Origin: Chitinibacter bivalviorum
Lineage (GTDB): Bacteria; Pseudomonadota; Gammaproteobacteria; Burkholderiales; Chitinibacteraceae
NCBI RefSeq assembly: GCF_013403565.1
Contig: NZ_CP058627.1
Location: 2,232,001-2,296,000 of the forward strand
Direction: 5' to 3'
DNA length: 64,000 bases
Positions 55,395-64,000 of this stretch are shown here, one piece after another. Below the pieces are notes generated by a model that was not told the origin of the DNA, searched no databases, and was given only the letters and a program-made list of their open reading frames with translations. Made by a program: the position numbers and the translations under genes. Within the stretch, counting starts at the first letter, position 1, and each line of letters starts with the position of its first letter.

Positions 55395-57101
55395 ATGAGC
55401 ACCCCGCAAATTTCTGGTCTCGCACGCTTACTCGTGCAGCATGGCCGACTGAGCGATGCAGATGCCGAAGCACTGCAAGCGAGCGCCAACACAAATAAAA
55501 CCACTTTTATTGAGCAATTAACTCAAAGCAAAAAGCTATCGGCACGGGATGTCGCAGAGTTCTCATCTCAAACGTTTGGCTACCCTCTGCTCGACATCGA
55601 TCGAATTGACTCCAGCTATTTGCCGCAAGGTGTAATCGACAATAACGTTATGCGCGCCCAGCGCATTGTTCCGCTATTCAAACGCGGTACAAAACTTTTC
55701 ATCGGCATTTCAGATATCACCAATCTGGAAGCAGTTGAAAAAGTTCGCTTCCAAACCAACGCGCAAGTCGAACCGATTATCGTTGAAGACAACAAGCTCA
55801 TCGTTCTCATCAATAGAACAATTGATGCCACAGGTGCCAACCTGAAAGAAATGGACCTCGAAGATGTGGAGCTTGCACTCGACGGCGGCGACCCCGAACC
55901 AACAGCGGCTGAAACTCAAATGGGGCAAGATATTGACGATGCCCCCATTGTTAAATATCTGCAAAAAATCTTGATGGATGCCATCAATGGCGGCGCATCC
56001 GACATTCACTTTGAGCCGTACGAAAAATTCTACCGGATTCGTTTTCGCATCGACGGGGTACTCCGCGAAATCGCCCAGCCGCCATTAGCAATCAAAGAGA
56101 AAATATCATCCCGCATCAAGGTCATTTCGAAGCTCGACATTTCAGAAAAGCGCATTCCACAAGATGGACGCATGAAATTAGTCCTGTCTAAATCGCGAGC
56201 TATTGATTTCCGGGTCTCCACCCTGCCGACCATGCATGGTGAAAAAATTGTAATGCGGATTTTGGATCCTTCATCCGCAACGCTCGGCATTGATGCTCTC
56301 GGCTACGATCCAGATCAAAAAGCCATTATCCTTGAAGCAATTCAGCGCCCGTATGGCATGGTCTTAGTGACAGGCCCGACCGGCTCAGGCAAAACCGTAT
56401 CGCTTTACACATGCCTTAATTTACTCAATAAGCCAGATATCAATATCGCAACGGCGGAAGACCCATGCGAGATTAACTTGCCGGGCATCAACCAGGTCAA
56501 TGTAAATGACAAAGCGGGGCTAACGTTCTCTGCCGCACTCAAGGCCTTCCTGCGTCAAGACCCCGACATCATTATGGTCGGCGAGATTCGCGACCTAGAA
56601 ACCGCCGATATCGCAATTAAAGCTGCGCAAACGGGCCACATGGTGTTTTCAACACTCCACACCAATGATGCCCCAACCACATTAACGCGAATGCTCAATA
56701 TGGGCATCCAGCCGTTCAATATTGCTTCATCGGTCATTCTAATTACCGCTCAGCGCCTAGCTCGCCGTCTATGCAGTTGCAAAAAACACATTGACCTTCC
56801 AAATCAGGCCTTAATCGACGCAGGCTTTACCCAAGAAGACTTGGATGGCACATGGCAGCCGTACGGCCCCGTCGGCTGCGAAATATGCAAAGACACTGGC
56901 TACAAAGGTCGTGTTGGTATTTACCAAGTTATGCCGATTACAGATGAAATCAACCGACTAATCATGAACCATGGCAATGCCATTGATATTGCTGATCAGG
57001 CTCGCAAAGAAGGCGTACTAAGCCTTCGTGAAGCAGGACTTCGAAAAGTTAAACAAGGCCTCACCTCACTTGAAGAAGTGATGGCCGTTACAAATGTATA
57101 A
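55395..57101 (+). CDS. pilB: Type IV pilus assembly ATPase PilB
   Basis: The 568-residue hexameric ATPase powers pilus extension. The N-terminal MshEN/GspE-like domain (about 1-150) includes VAEFSSQTFGYPLLDIDRID. The ATPase core has Walker A GPTGSGKTVSLY, the Asp box (DPDIIMVGEIRDLETADIA), the His box (GHMVFSTLHTNDAP) and a four-cysteine zinc site (RLCSCKKH; CEICKDTGYKGR). It is the first gene of a pilB-pilC-pilD cluster; spacing to pilC is 13 bases. Confidence 0.97.
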   Translation: MSTPQISGLARLLVQHGRLSDADAEALQASANTNKTTFIEQLTQSKKLSARDVAEFSSQTFGYPLLDIDRIDSSYLPQGVIDNNVMRAQRIVPLFKRGTKLFIGISDITNLEAVEKVRFQTNAQVEPIIVEDNKLIVLINRTIDATGANLKEMDLEDVELALDGGDPEPTAAETQMGQDIDDAPIVKYLQKILMDAINGGASDIHFEPYEKFYRIRFRIDGVLREIAQPPLAIKEKISSRIKVISKLDISEKRIPQDGRMKLVLSKSRAIDFRVSTLPTMHGEKIVMRILDPSSATLGIDALGYDPDQKAIILEAIQRPYGMVLVTGPTGSGKTVSLYTCLNLLNKPDINIATAEDPCEINLPGINQVNVNDKAGLTFSAALKAFLRQDPDIIMVGEIRDLETADIAIKAAQTGHMVFSTLHTNDAPTTLTRMLNMGIQPFNIASSVILITAQRLARRLCSCKKHIDLPNQALIDAGFTQEDLDGTWQPYGPVGCEICKDTGYKGRVGIYQVMPITDEINRLIMNHGNAIDIADQARKEGVLSLREAGLRKVKQGLTSLEEVMAVTNV

Positions 57102-57114
57102 GAGGGATTGAGCC

Positions 57115-58341
57115 ATGGCCGTAAAACCCAAAAGCCCCGCAGTAAAAGATTCAACTTTTCGCTGGGAAGGCAAAGACCGCACCGGCAAAGTAGTTAAAGG
57201 TGAAATGCGTGCTGTCAGCGAATCCATCGTAAAAAGCACTTTACGTCGCCAAGGGATCAACGTCACGAGCGTAAAAAAAGTACGTCTCGGTGCTGGCCGC
57301 AAGATCACAGAACTCGACATCACGATGTTTACTCGACAATTGGCCACTATGTTGAAGTCAGGCGTACCGCTCCTTACTGCATTCGATATCGTTGCAAAGG
57401 GGCACAGCAATCCTTCCGTCACAAAATTACTGATGGAAATAAAAACCGACATCGAAACAGGCTCTTCTTTAACCCAAGCCTTCAGAAAACATCCAAATCA
57501 ATTCGATAGCCTCTATTGCAACTTGGTACAAGCTGGTGAACAAGCGGGTATTTTGGACGCTTTGCTGGCTCGACTTGCCACCTACAAAGAAAAAATCTTA
57601 GCCGTTAAGAAAAAAATCAAATCGGCCATGTTTTACCCAACGGCCATTATTGTCGCTGCTTTCGTCATTACCGCCGTGATTATGATTTTTGTAATTCCAG
57701 CATTTAAGGAGCTCTTCTCGAGTTTTGGTGCCGATCTACCAGGGCCAACCTTATTAGTCATGAATATCTCCGATATTTTTGTAACTTACTGGTACATCAT
57801 TTTTGGCAGCATCTTCGGCGGCATCTATCTATTCATGAAAGCTTGGAAAAAGTCGGAAAAGATCCAATTTGCCATGGACCGATTAATCTTAAAATTACCA
57901 GTCCTTGGTGAGATTGTCCGCAACGCAACCATCGCACGCTGGAGTCGTACCTTATCAACAATGTTTGCAGCGGGGGTACCGTTAGTGGAGTCACTTGAAT
58001 CTGTTGGAGGCGCTGCCGGCAATATTGTTTACAAACAAGCAACACAACGGATTCAATCCGAAGTTAGCACGGGAACAAGCCTTACTGCCGCAATGCAAAA
58101 TGCCACCGTTTTCCCGAATATGGTATTGCAAATGGTATCCATCGGCGAAGAATCGGGCTCACTCGATGCCATGCTCAGCAAAGTAGCCGACTACTTTGAA
58201 GAAGAAGTAGATAACGCAGTCGAAGCCCTATCCAGCCTCATGGAACCCATTATTATGGTAGTATTGGGCACCTTAATTGGTGGTCTGGTTATTGCCATGT
58301 ACCTCCCCATTTTCAAAATGGGCGCAGCGGTGGGCGGCTAA
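57115..58341 (+). CDS. pilC: Type IV pilus inner-membrane platform protein PilC
   Basis: The 408-residue platform protein has two T2SSF domains (about 70-195 and 275-395) and three membrane helices (YPTAIIVAAFVITAVIMIFVIP; TYWYIIFGSIFGGIYLFM; IIMVVLGTLIGGLVIAMYLPIF). Typical segments are FTRQLATMLKSGVPLLTAFD and ARWSRTLSTMFAAGVPLVES. It connects PilB to the pilin pool. Only four bases separate it from pilD. Confidence 0.97.
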   Translation: MAVKPKSPAVKDSTFRWEGKDRTGKVVKGEMRAVSESIVKSTLRRQGINVTSVKKVRLGAGRKITELDITMFTRQLATMLKSGVPLLTAFDIVAKGHSNPSVTKLLMEIKTDIETGSSLTQAFRKHPNQFDSLYCNLVQAGEQAGILDALLARLATYKEKILAVKKKIKSAMFYPTAIIVAAFVITAVIMIFVIPAFKELFSSFGADLPGPTLLVMNISDIFVTYWYIIFGSIFGGIYLFMKAWKKSEKIQFAMDRLILKLPVLGEIVRNATIARWSRTLSTMFAAGVPLVESLESVGGAAGNIVYKQATQRIQSEVSTGTSLTAAMQNATVFPNMVLQMVSIGEESGSLDAMLSKVADYFEEEVDNAVEALSSLMEPIIMVVLGTLIGGLVIAMYLPIFKMGAAVGG

Positions 58342-58345
58342 ATAG

Positions 58346-59203
58346 ATGATTGAGGTTTTTAATTCCAATTACTTGTTAATTGGATTCACTGCGGTACTTG
58401 GCTTAATGATTGGTAGCTTTTTGAATGTCGTCATTCATCGGCTACCTCTCATGCTAGAAAAAGAATTTCGCTTAGAGTGTCAAACACTCTTAAATCCCGA
58501 ACTAGACGAAACGAATCGCCCTTCAACATACAATTTAGCGACACCTCGTTCGGCATGCCCTACCTGTGGGCATCAAATCAAAGCGATTGAAAACATCCCT
58601 ATACTAAGCTGGTTGGCATTGAAAGGGCGATGCAGTCAATGCCACAGCAAGATTAGTGCTCGTTACCCATGCGTCGAATTCGCAACGGCCGCCATATCCG
58701 CGGGGCTTGCCATCCATTTTGGGCCAAGCCTACAACTATTAGGCGCTTTGGCATTCGCATGGTGTCTCGTTGCACTAATCATGATTGATGCCGACACCTA
58801 CCTACTACCCGATAGCATTACATTACCTCTACTCTGGTTGGGCCTATTACTTAACACCCAAGGGATTTACACCTCACTACCTAGCGCAGTATATGGTGCA
58901 ACATTCGGATATCTCTCACTTTGGAGCATATACTGGCTATTCAAGCTAGCAACAGGCAAAGAAGGCATGGGGTATGGTGACTTTAAACTTTTAGCAGCCC
59001 TTGGTGCGTGGCTTGGTTTTGCCATGCTACCAATCATTATCCTACTGTCTTCATTAGCTGGCGCCATCTTAGGCATCATTATGGTGGCAGGTAGTCAACG
59101 CGGCTGGAATAAACCCATGCCTTTCGGCCCCTATCTTGGTATTGCAGGCATGATTGCAATGGTATGGGGCAAAGAAATCACATTGATGCTGTACGGATAT
59201 TGA
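58346..59203 (+). CDS. pilD: Prepilin peptidase PilD
   Basis: The 285-residue membrane protease cleaves and N-methylates prepilins. It has the N-terminal methylase-type segment GSFLNVVIHRLPLM, the four-cysteine zinc site (CPTCGHQIK and CSQCHSK), and the two catalytic aspartates, in MIDADTYLLPDS and GYGDFKLLAALGAW. About seven helices are predicted. Its stop codon overlaps the coaE start (TGATG), so the two are coupled. Confidence 0.97.
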   Translation: MIEVFNSNYLLIGFTAVLGLMIGSFLNVVIHRLPLMLEKEFRLECQTLLNPELDETNRPSTYNLATPRSACPTCGHQIKAIENIPILSWLALKGRCSQCHSKISARYPCVEFATAAISAGLAIHFGPSLQLLGALAFAWCLVALIMIDADTYLLPDSITLPLLWLGLLLNTQGIYTSLPSAVYGATFGYLSLWSIYWLFKLATGKEGMGYGDFKLLAALGAWLGFAMLPIIILLSSLAGAILGIIMVAGSQRGWNKPMPFGPYLGIAGMIAMVWGKEITLMLYGY

Positions 59204-59808
59204 TGACTATTGTTGGACTTACAGGTGGGATAGGCAGCGGAAAAAGCACCGTTGCGCAATATTTAAAAGAACTTGGCAGCACCATTATTGATGCGGATTT
59301 AATTGCGCATGAGTTAACTCGCAAAGATCAAAAAGCAACGGCAGAGATCGTCAAATTATTTGGAAATGGATGTTTGACAGAAGAAGGACATTTAGACCGC
59401 TCCTTTCTACGCAGACAGATCCACGAACATCCTGCTGATAAGCTTAAATTAGAATCGCTACTGCATCCGATGATTTTAAACGAGTGCAAACAGCAACTTA
59501 AGCACGCAAAATCGAAAACTCCGTACCATGTACTCATGGCCCCTTTATTGCTTGAAGTTCCAGACTTCAAAAATTTATGCCAAACGATTATTGTAGTATC
59601 AGTTGATCGTGAGAAACAAATCACACGCGTAATGAATCGCAACAACTTCAATGAAAATGAAGTGCTTGCCATCATGAAAAACCAACTGAGCGACGAAGAA
59701 CGTAAACAACAAGCTGACTACTTGATTTACAATAACGGCACATTAAACGAACTACATGAAGAAGTAGCAAAACTAGACCAGAAACTCAAAAGTGCACCAT
59801 TAAAATAA
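59203..59808 (+). CDS. coaE: Dephospho-CoA kinase
   Basis: The 201-residue enzyme performs the last step of coenzyme A synthesis. It begins MTIVGLTGGIGSGKSTVAQ (Walker A) and has IDADLIAHELTR and HPMILNECKQQL. The start overlaps the pilD stop; an upstream ATG at 59164 lies inside pilD and is not favoured. The pilD-coaE-zapD-yacG order is conserved in beta- and gamma-proteobacteria. Confidence 0.96.
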   Translation: MTIVGLTGGIGSGKSTVAQYLKELGSTIIDADLIAHELTRKDQKATAEIVKLFGNGCLTEEGHLDRSFLRRQIHEHPADKLKLESLLHPMILNECKQQLKHAKSKTPYHVLMAPLLLEVPDFKNLCQTIIVVSVDREKQITRVMNRNNFNENEVLAIMKNQLSDEERKQQADYLIYNNGTLNELHEEVAKLDQKLKSAPLK

Positions 59809-59870
59809 ACGAGTCGGATCTTTAGTTCTGCACTTTCTGCAAATTGCACTATTTTTTAGGTTTGAGCATT

Positions 59871-60629
59871 GTGATTAGTTACGAATTTCCAATCAACGAG
59901 CGCATTAGAACTCTACTCCGCCTTGAAGAGTTATATATACGCACTAGCAAGTTGGTGGCCCGTGATGATGCCTTAGATCATCACATGGCACTACTTGGGA
60001 TTTTTGAGATCATGGAAGTGGCTAGTCGTGCGGATTTAAAATCAGACCTACTTCAAGAACTTGAACGTCAACGACAAACCTTAGCCGCACTAAGGAACAA
60101 TCCGCACATCTCGGAAGATGCGCTCGATCTAGTGTTGAATGAAATCGAAAATACCCATACCAGTCTCCTCGACATGACAGGAAAATTTGGACAGTACTTA
60201 AGAGAAAACGAATGGCTGATGGCGATCAAACAGCGTATCTCGATTCCAGGTGGAGTGTGTGAATTTGACCTTCCCTCGTATCATTACTGGAGAAAGCAAG
60301 CAGCCGAACGCCGCAGACTCGATTTAGAACGGTGGCTAACGCCATTATTACCAATAAAAAATGGGTTAGATATTGTTCTTAAGTTATTGCGCGACTCAGC
60401 GAAAGCTAACAACTTCATAGCTAAACAAGGTAGTTTTCAACAAATGTCCGGTGGCAAAGTAGTACAGCTACTAAAAGTTACATTACCAAGCGATTTACCA
60501 GCCGTGCCAGAGTTATCAGCAAACAGATATGCAATTAACATCCGGTTTATAGTCCCTTCTACTAGCGGAGAGCGCGCTAAAGTAATCGAGTCAGATATCA
60601 ACTTTACGCTGAGCTATTGCAACCTATAA
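59871..60629 (+). CDS. zapD: Cell division protein ZapD
   Basis: The 252-residue protein crosslinks FtsZ filaments. It starts at GTG ([21 protein letters not shown], the family N-terminus) with AGGTTTGAG upstream; the ATG at 59844 would add nine unrelated residues. Other family features are [15 protein letters not shown] and the predominantly helical N-terminal domain followed by a beta C-terminal domain ending with [21 protein letters not shown]. Its stop overlaps the yacG start. Confidence 0.92.
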   Translation: MISYEFPINERIRTLLRLEELYIRTSKLVARDDALDHHMALLGIFEIMEVASRADLKSDLLQELERQRQTLAALRNNPHISEDALDLVLNEIENTHTSLLDMTGKFGQYLRENEWLMAIKQRISIPGGVCEFDLPSYHYWRKQAAERRRLDLERWLTPLLPIKNGLDIVLKLLRDSAKANNFIAKQGSFQQMSGGKVVQLLKVTLPSDLPAVPELSANRYAINIRFIVPSTSGERAKVIESDINFTLSYCNL

Positions 60630-60820
60630 TGAGTGACACCTTAAAACAACAAGTGAAATGCCCTCAATGCGGGTGTTTGAACACTTATTCACCAACAAAC
60701 CCTTCACGCCCCTTCTGCTCTGAGCGATGCAAACTTATAGATTTAGGGCAATGGGCCAACGAAAACTACCGTATAGCAGAAGAAACTCAATCAATAGATA
60801 TAAATACACTGTCTCAGTAG
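60629..60820 (+). CDS. yacG: DNA gyrase inhibitor YacG
   Basis: The 63-residue zinc-finger protein has [10 protein letters not shown]...[19 protein letters not shown] with four cysteine ligands, the diagnostic YacG pattern; it binds GyrB and blocks DNA binding. The start at 60629 overlaps the zapD stop by one base. It is the last gene of the pilBCD-coaE-zapD-yacG run. Confidence 0.95.
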   Translation: MSDTLKQQVKCPQCGCLNTYSPTNPSRPFCSERCKLIDLGQWANENYRIAEETQSIDINTLSQ

Positions 60821-60917
60821 TCCACTAGCAAGAAGTAGCAATCTTATTTTCATATTTATTTCATAGCTCCGTCACATCGTGCAAGTAACTTAGGGAAATC
60901 GAACTGGAGGTTTCCAC

Positions 60918-61670
60918 ATGCACGAACACGTTTTGACGCACACAAATAGCAAATCAAATCACTCACTTTCAGTCTCAATCGCTAAAACCAAATCAGAAAT
61001 TAAAGCGGCACAAGCCTTGCGCTACAGAGTCTTTGCCGAAGAAATGGGCGCAAAATTAAGCACAAAGGAGCCCGGACTCGATCAAGACTTATTTGATAAG
61101 TATTGCGACCATCTGATTGCACAAGATAATTTGACAGGTGAAGTTATTGGTACCTATCGTATTTTGCCTCCACACAAAGCCAGAAAAGTTGGCAGCTACT
61201 ATTCTGATACTGAATTTGATTTGACCCGATTACAACACATCAGATCGCAGCTAGTAGAATTGGGACGTACATGCGTGCACCCAGATTATCGAACGGGCTC
61301 AACGATAGCATTGCTCTGGAGTGGTTTAACCCAGTATATGGTAAAAAATAATTACCAATATATGATGGGCTGCGCTTCAGTTTCTCTAAATGATGGTGGA
61401 CACACAGCTGCAAGTCTATATCGTAAAATAGCAAAAAAAGCTATGGCTCCTGTTGAATGGCGAGTATTTCCACGCTGCCCATTACCGATTTCAGCTTTAG
61501 ACGAAAAAATTGAAATCGAAACACCAGCACTAATTAAAGGTTATTTGCGTGCTGGAGCTTTAGTTTGCGGTGAGCCCGCGTGGGATCCAGACTTCAATAC
61601 TGCGGACTTCTTGATGTTACTGCCCACACAAAACATCAACAATCGTTACGCCAAACATTTCGCCCGGTAA
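60918..61670 (+). CDS. olsB: Ornithine-acyl-ACP N-acyltransferase (OlsB-like)
   Basis: The 250-residue GNAT-fold protein resembles OlsB, which puts the first, amide-linked acyl chain on ornithine to make lyso-ornithine lipid. Supporting segments are AAQALRYRVFAEEMGA, FDKYCDHLIAQD, VIGTYRILPP and VELGRTCVHPDYRTGSTIALLW. The size and the adjacent PlsC-like acyltransferase gene (27 bases downstream) fit an olsBA pair. GGAGGTTTCCAC precedes the ATG. Related N-acyl amino acid synthases are an alternative. Confidence 0.85.
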   Translation: MHEHVLTHTNSKSNHSLSVSIAKTKSEIKAAQALRYRVFAEEMGAKLSTKEPGLDQDLFDKYCDHLIAQDNLTGEVIGTYRILPPHKARKVGSYYSDTEFDLTRLQHIRSQLVELGRTCVHPDYRTGSTIALLWSGLTQYMVKNNYQYMMGCASVSLNDGGHTAASLYRKIAKKAMAPVEWRVFPRCPLPISALDEKIEIETPALIKGYLRAGALVCGEPAWDPDFNTADFLMLLPTQNINNRYAKHFAR

Positions 61671-61697
61671 AAAACCTTAAGTCAACCACTAAATCCT

Positions 61698-62549
61698 ATG
61701 AACATCAGACCAGCACTTACGGCTATCCAGCTTATTTTGCACATTGTAAAAGGACTACTGATCATAACCTTTGGTTTTCCAAACAAAAATTGCGAACAAA
61801 AAAACAAAGCCACACAGCTATGGTCAGAGCAGTTAGCTGCAATTTTGAAGATTAGAATATGCATATCGGGAGAATTACCAAACTACAGACCTAAGAATCA
61901 AATGATTGTGGCAAATCATATATCCTGGTTTGATATTTTTGGAATTAACACAATCCATGCCGCACGCTTTATTGCAAAATCCGATGTAGAAGAGTGGCCA
62001 ATCATTAATAGACTATGTAAAGCCGCAGGAACTTTTTTTATAAATCGAAACAAAATTAAAGATGCAAAACGAGTGAACATACAAATAACCAAGGCATTAT
62101 TAGCGGGTGATATTACTGCATTTTTTCCGGAAGGCACTACAACAAATGGCAAAGAGATTAATCCGTTTAAGTCATCACTTCTACAGCCAGCAATCTCAAG
62201 CAATGGTTCAATTCAACCAATTTATCTAAATTATACGGATAGGTACAATAAACATACTGACATTGCAGCATACACACAAGAAACCACACTAGTTGGCTCG
62301 ATATGGAAGATAATTAGAGCAGATGGAATAAAAATGCATATTGATATACTACCATCCATCAAAACTAACAACTTAAGTCGAACCGAACTATCCGAACTCA
62401 CTACAACTTCAGTACAAAATGCCCATGAGAACTTCAAATCTCAATACTTTGATATGTATGTGATGACTGTACCTGATAAATTTGCAGATCGGACAAACGA
62501 ACAGCAGACAATTGCCCACCCCACACAGCACCAGTGTCTAAACCAATAA
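61698..62549 (+). CDS. olsA: 1-acyl-glycerol-3-phosphate/lyso-ornithine-lipid O-acyltransferase (PlsC/OlsA-like)
   Basis: The 283-residue membrane-associated acyltransferase has an N-terminal hydrophobic helix and the HX4D catalytic motif in MIVANHISWFDIFG, plus FFPEGTTTNG (motif III). Next to olsB it most likely adds the second, ester-linked acyl chain to lyso-ornithine lipid (OlsA); a housekeeping PlsC role remains possible. Its last ~38 codons run antisense over the 3' end of apaH, a 116-base overlap. Composition is AT-rich relative to the 40-57 kb region. Confidence 0.82.
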   Translation: MNIRPALTAIQLILHIVKGLLIITFGFPNKNCEQKNKATQLWSEQLAAILKIRICISGELPNYRPKNQMIVANHISWFDIFGINTIHAARFIAKSDVEEWPIINRLCKAAGTFFINRNKIKDAKRVNIQITKALLAGDITAFFPEGTTTNGKEINPFKSSLLQPAISSNGSIQPIYLNYTDRYNKHTDIAAYTQETTLVGSIWKIIRADGIKMHIDILPSIKTNNLSRTELSELTTTSVQNAHENFKSQYFDMYVMTVPDKFADRTNEQQTIAHPTQHQCLNQ

Positions 62550-63252
62550 GATTAGACGCCTTATAAAGCCCTAATGCCGACCAATGCCCAAAAATAACAG
62601 TTGAATCGCAAGCCTTCCGTTTCAAACTGAACCACGGAGTCAAAGATTCAGGTGCCCCTATCAGCTCACCTTTATATTTAAAATCCAATCCTTCACTTGT
62701 ACAAAAGCGCATTCTCGTAAATGCATTAATAGTGAATCTAAAACTTTCAGCTTCATCAAGCTCATTAGACCAAGCAATCGGCTTATTACCGTACATTAAA
62801 GAGAACCAACTTTTCTTATCAGCACCAGAATATTTTATTCGCGCAGATTCTGCTAGTTTAAGGGCCTTCTTAATACCCCATCCCGGATACAACCCTGCAT
62901 GAACAATATAATTACCTTCAATTTCTAACATTAAAGGTTGCTGAGACAGCCAACATAATAAGACAGATGCGTCTGAAGATTGTAAAACTTCATTAATTGT
63001 ATCGCCATCTTTCAGGCTACTAATACCCAGCCAACAAGCTAACAAATGTAAATCATGGTTCCCTAGTACTGTCGATGCACAATGACGATTTTGGTATACC
63101 CACTGCAATACCCGCAAGGAAGCTGGTCCCCGATTCACTAAATCACCGACAAAAATAATTCGATCGCAGTCTGTATTAAAATTAATTACATCCATGAGTC
63201 GTGATAACTCATCAAAACATCCTTGCACATCACCAACCACATAAGTTGCCAT
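62434..63252 (-). CDS. apaH: Bis(5'-nucleosyl)-tetraphosphatase, symmetrical
   Basis: The 272-residue calcineurin-like phosphatase splits Ap4A into two ADP and removes NpnN caps from RNA. Metal-site motifs are GDVQGCFDEL, IFVGDLVNRGPAS, VLGNHDLHLLA and the late GHWSALG, GLDTGAVWGG. Full length for the family. Its 3' end overlaps the convergent acyltransferase gene by 116 bases. It follows the rplQ terminator on the same strand. Confidence 0.95.
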   Translation of the reverse strand: MATYVVGDVQGCFDELSRLMDVINFNTDCDRIIFVGDLVNRGPASLRVLQWVYQNRHCASTVLGNHDLHLLACWLGISSLKDGDTINEVLQSSDASVLLCWLSQQPLMLEIEGNYIVHAGLYPGWGIKKALKLAESARIKYSGADKKSWFSLMYGNKPIAWSNELDEAESFRFTINAFTRMRFCTSEGLDFKYKGELIGAPESLTPWFSLKRKACDSTVIFGHWSALGLYKASNLIGLDTGAVWGGQLSAVRLSDLQIYQVQSSHTYQSIEI

Positions 63253-63298
63253 TACAGAACCTAAAACATTTCAAATAATGATTAATAAAATGATGAAC

Positions 63299-63330
63299 AA
63301 AAAAAAACCGACTCTAGGTCGGTTTTTTTA
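63299..63330 (-). terminator. Terminator of the rpoA-rplQ operon
   Basis: ACCGAC (63307-63312) pairs with GTCGGT (63318-63323) between an A run and a T run, 16 bases after the rplQ stop. T-rich on both strands, so it may also serve in the other direction. Confidence 0.88.
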
Positions 63331-63345
63331 ATCATTCAACAGATA

Positions 63346-63732
63346 TTACTCTGCTGACTCAGCAACTACTTCTTCTGGGCGATCAACAAGTTCAACGTAT
63401 GCCATAGGAGCATTATCGCCAACTCGGAAACCGCACTTCAGAATACGCAAATAACCACCATTACGAGCAGTATAGCGTGGGCCAAGTACATCAAACAATT
63501 TAACTACAATGTCACGATCACGTGTACGAGAAAAAGCCAAACGGCGATTAGCCAGTGATGGTTTTTTACCCAAAGTAATCAATGGCTCTGCCACACGGCG
63601 TAATTCTTTAGCCTTTGGCAGGGTAGTTTTGATAACTTCATGCTTCAACAAGGCATTCGCCAAGTTACGAAGCATCGCAAGACGATGACTTGTCGTACGA
63701 TTTAATTTACGATTAGAAAGACGATGACGCAT
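63346..63732 (-). CDS. rplQ: 50S ribosomal protein L17
   Basis: The 128-residue protein begins [25 protein letters not shown], contains [27 protein letters not shown] and ends with a ~15-residue acidic tail. All are diagnostic of L17. It is the last gene of the alpha operon, 26 bases after rpoA. Confidence 0.98.
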   Translation of the reverse strand: MRHRLSNRKLNRTTSHRLAMLRNLANALLKHEVIKTTLPKAKELRRVAEPLITLGKKPSLANRRLAFSRTRDRDIVVKLFDVLGPRYTARNGGYLRILKCGFRVGDNAPMAYVELVDRPEEVVAESAE

Positions 63733-63758
63733 TTGTCAATTCCTTTGCTAGTACCAGC

Positions 63759-64000
63759 TTATGGCTTGTCTAAGCCAGCTGGTGGCCAGTTTTCAAGGCG
63801 CATGCCAAGGCTAAGCCCTTTCGAAGCGAGCACTTCTTTGATCTCATTGAGTGATTTGCGACCTAAATTAGGAGCTTTTAACAACTCTGTTTCGGTACGC
63901 TGAATCAGATCACCAATATAATAGATGTTTTCCGCTTTTAGACAATTTGCAGAACGAACAGTCAACTCAAGATCATCTACCGGACGAAGCAGGATAGGAT
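63759..64000 (-). CDS. rpoA: RNA polymerase alpha subunit, C-terminal part (cut by window edge)
   Basis: The frame runs off the right edge; the visible 80 residues are the alpha C-terminal domain ([59 protein letters not shown]). This domain binds UP elements and activators. The arrangement rpoA-rplQ is the conserved end of the alpha ribosomal operon. Confidence 0.97.
   Translation of the reverse strand, partial: PILLRPVDDLELTVRSANCLKAENIYYIGDLIQRTETELLKAPNLGRKSLNEIKEVLASKGLSLGMRLENWPPAGLDKP

Overview
The window looks like chromosome of a Neisseriales betaproteobacterium, most likely a chitin-degrading member of the Chitinibacteraceae (Chitinibacter/Deefgea type). This is inferred from the housekeeping gene content, moderate GC, chitin-binding (CBM5/12) secreted deacetylases, a GH18-like protein, type IV pilus genes and a 16S-tRNA-Ile-tRNA-Ala-23S-5S rRNA operon. 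No species name can be read from the sequence alone.

Layout. Positions 1-4.1 kb hold the start of a chemoreceptor gene, class II fructose-bisphosphate aldolase, a secreted Sel1-like protein and an MFS exporter. From 4.4 to 9.4 kb lie three tandem paralogous polysaccharide deacetylases; two carry paired chitin-binding modules on Pro/Thr linkers. From 9.5 to 15.7 kb come a YkgJ-type cysteine-cluster protein, an unknown small protein, a diguanylate cyclase, an unusual GH18-transmembrane-LytTR protein whose catalytic residues are substituted, a PhyH-type dioxygenase and an amino-acid-type periplasmic binding protein whose start codon sits beside an 11-base G tract. From 15.9 to 18.4 kb is a repeat-rich segment with a HEAT-like gene and an intact IS1182-type element. 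From 18.4 to 27.1 kb is a sugar-sensing and uptake locus: a two-component system with its own binding protein on the minus strand, divergent from a complete carbohydrate ABC transporter. From 27.2 to 35.3 kb are a TPR-GAF histidine kinase, a TonB protein, a CheY-like regulator followed by a frameshifted cheC remnant, and a DUF2946/TonB-receptor/PepSY operon. From 35.5 to 41.2 kb is one rRNA operon on the minus strand. From 41.4 to 64 kb is mostly core genome: an RlmL-type methyltransferase, the MksFEB condensin, obgE-rpmA-rplU, ispB, rpsP-rimM-trmD-rplS, ffh, a CcsA-like protein, pilB-pilC-pilD-coaE-zapD-yacG, an ornithine-lipid pair, apaH, rplQ and the end of rpoA.

How the genes may work together. 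The secreted deacetylases could modify chitin or chitin oligomers at the cell surface. The membrane-anchored GH18-like protein could bind such sugars outside and regulate genes through its cytoplasmic LytTR domain. The ABC transporter and its neighbouring two-component system could import and sense the resulting sugars. These links are inferences from domain content and proximity.

The most unusual items are: (1) the catalytically substituted GH18-TM-LytTR protein, a candidate one-component transmembrane carbohydrate sensor; (2) a family of dispersed intergenic repeats of exactly 49 bases with GGGTAT...ATACCC ends (five good copies and two degraded ones); (3) two copies of a ~200-base intergenic element whose central 13-bp hairpins have unrelated sequence but identical geometry; and (4) the G tract next to a start codon, a possible phase-variation switch.
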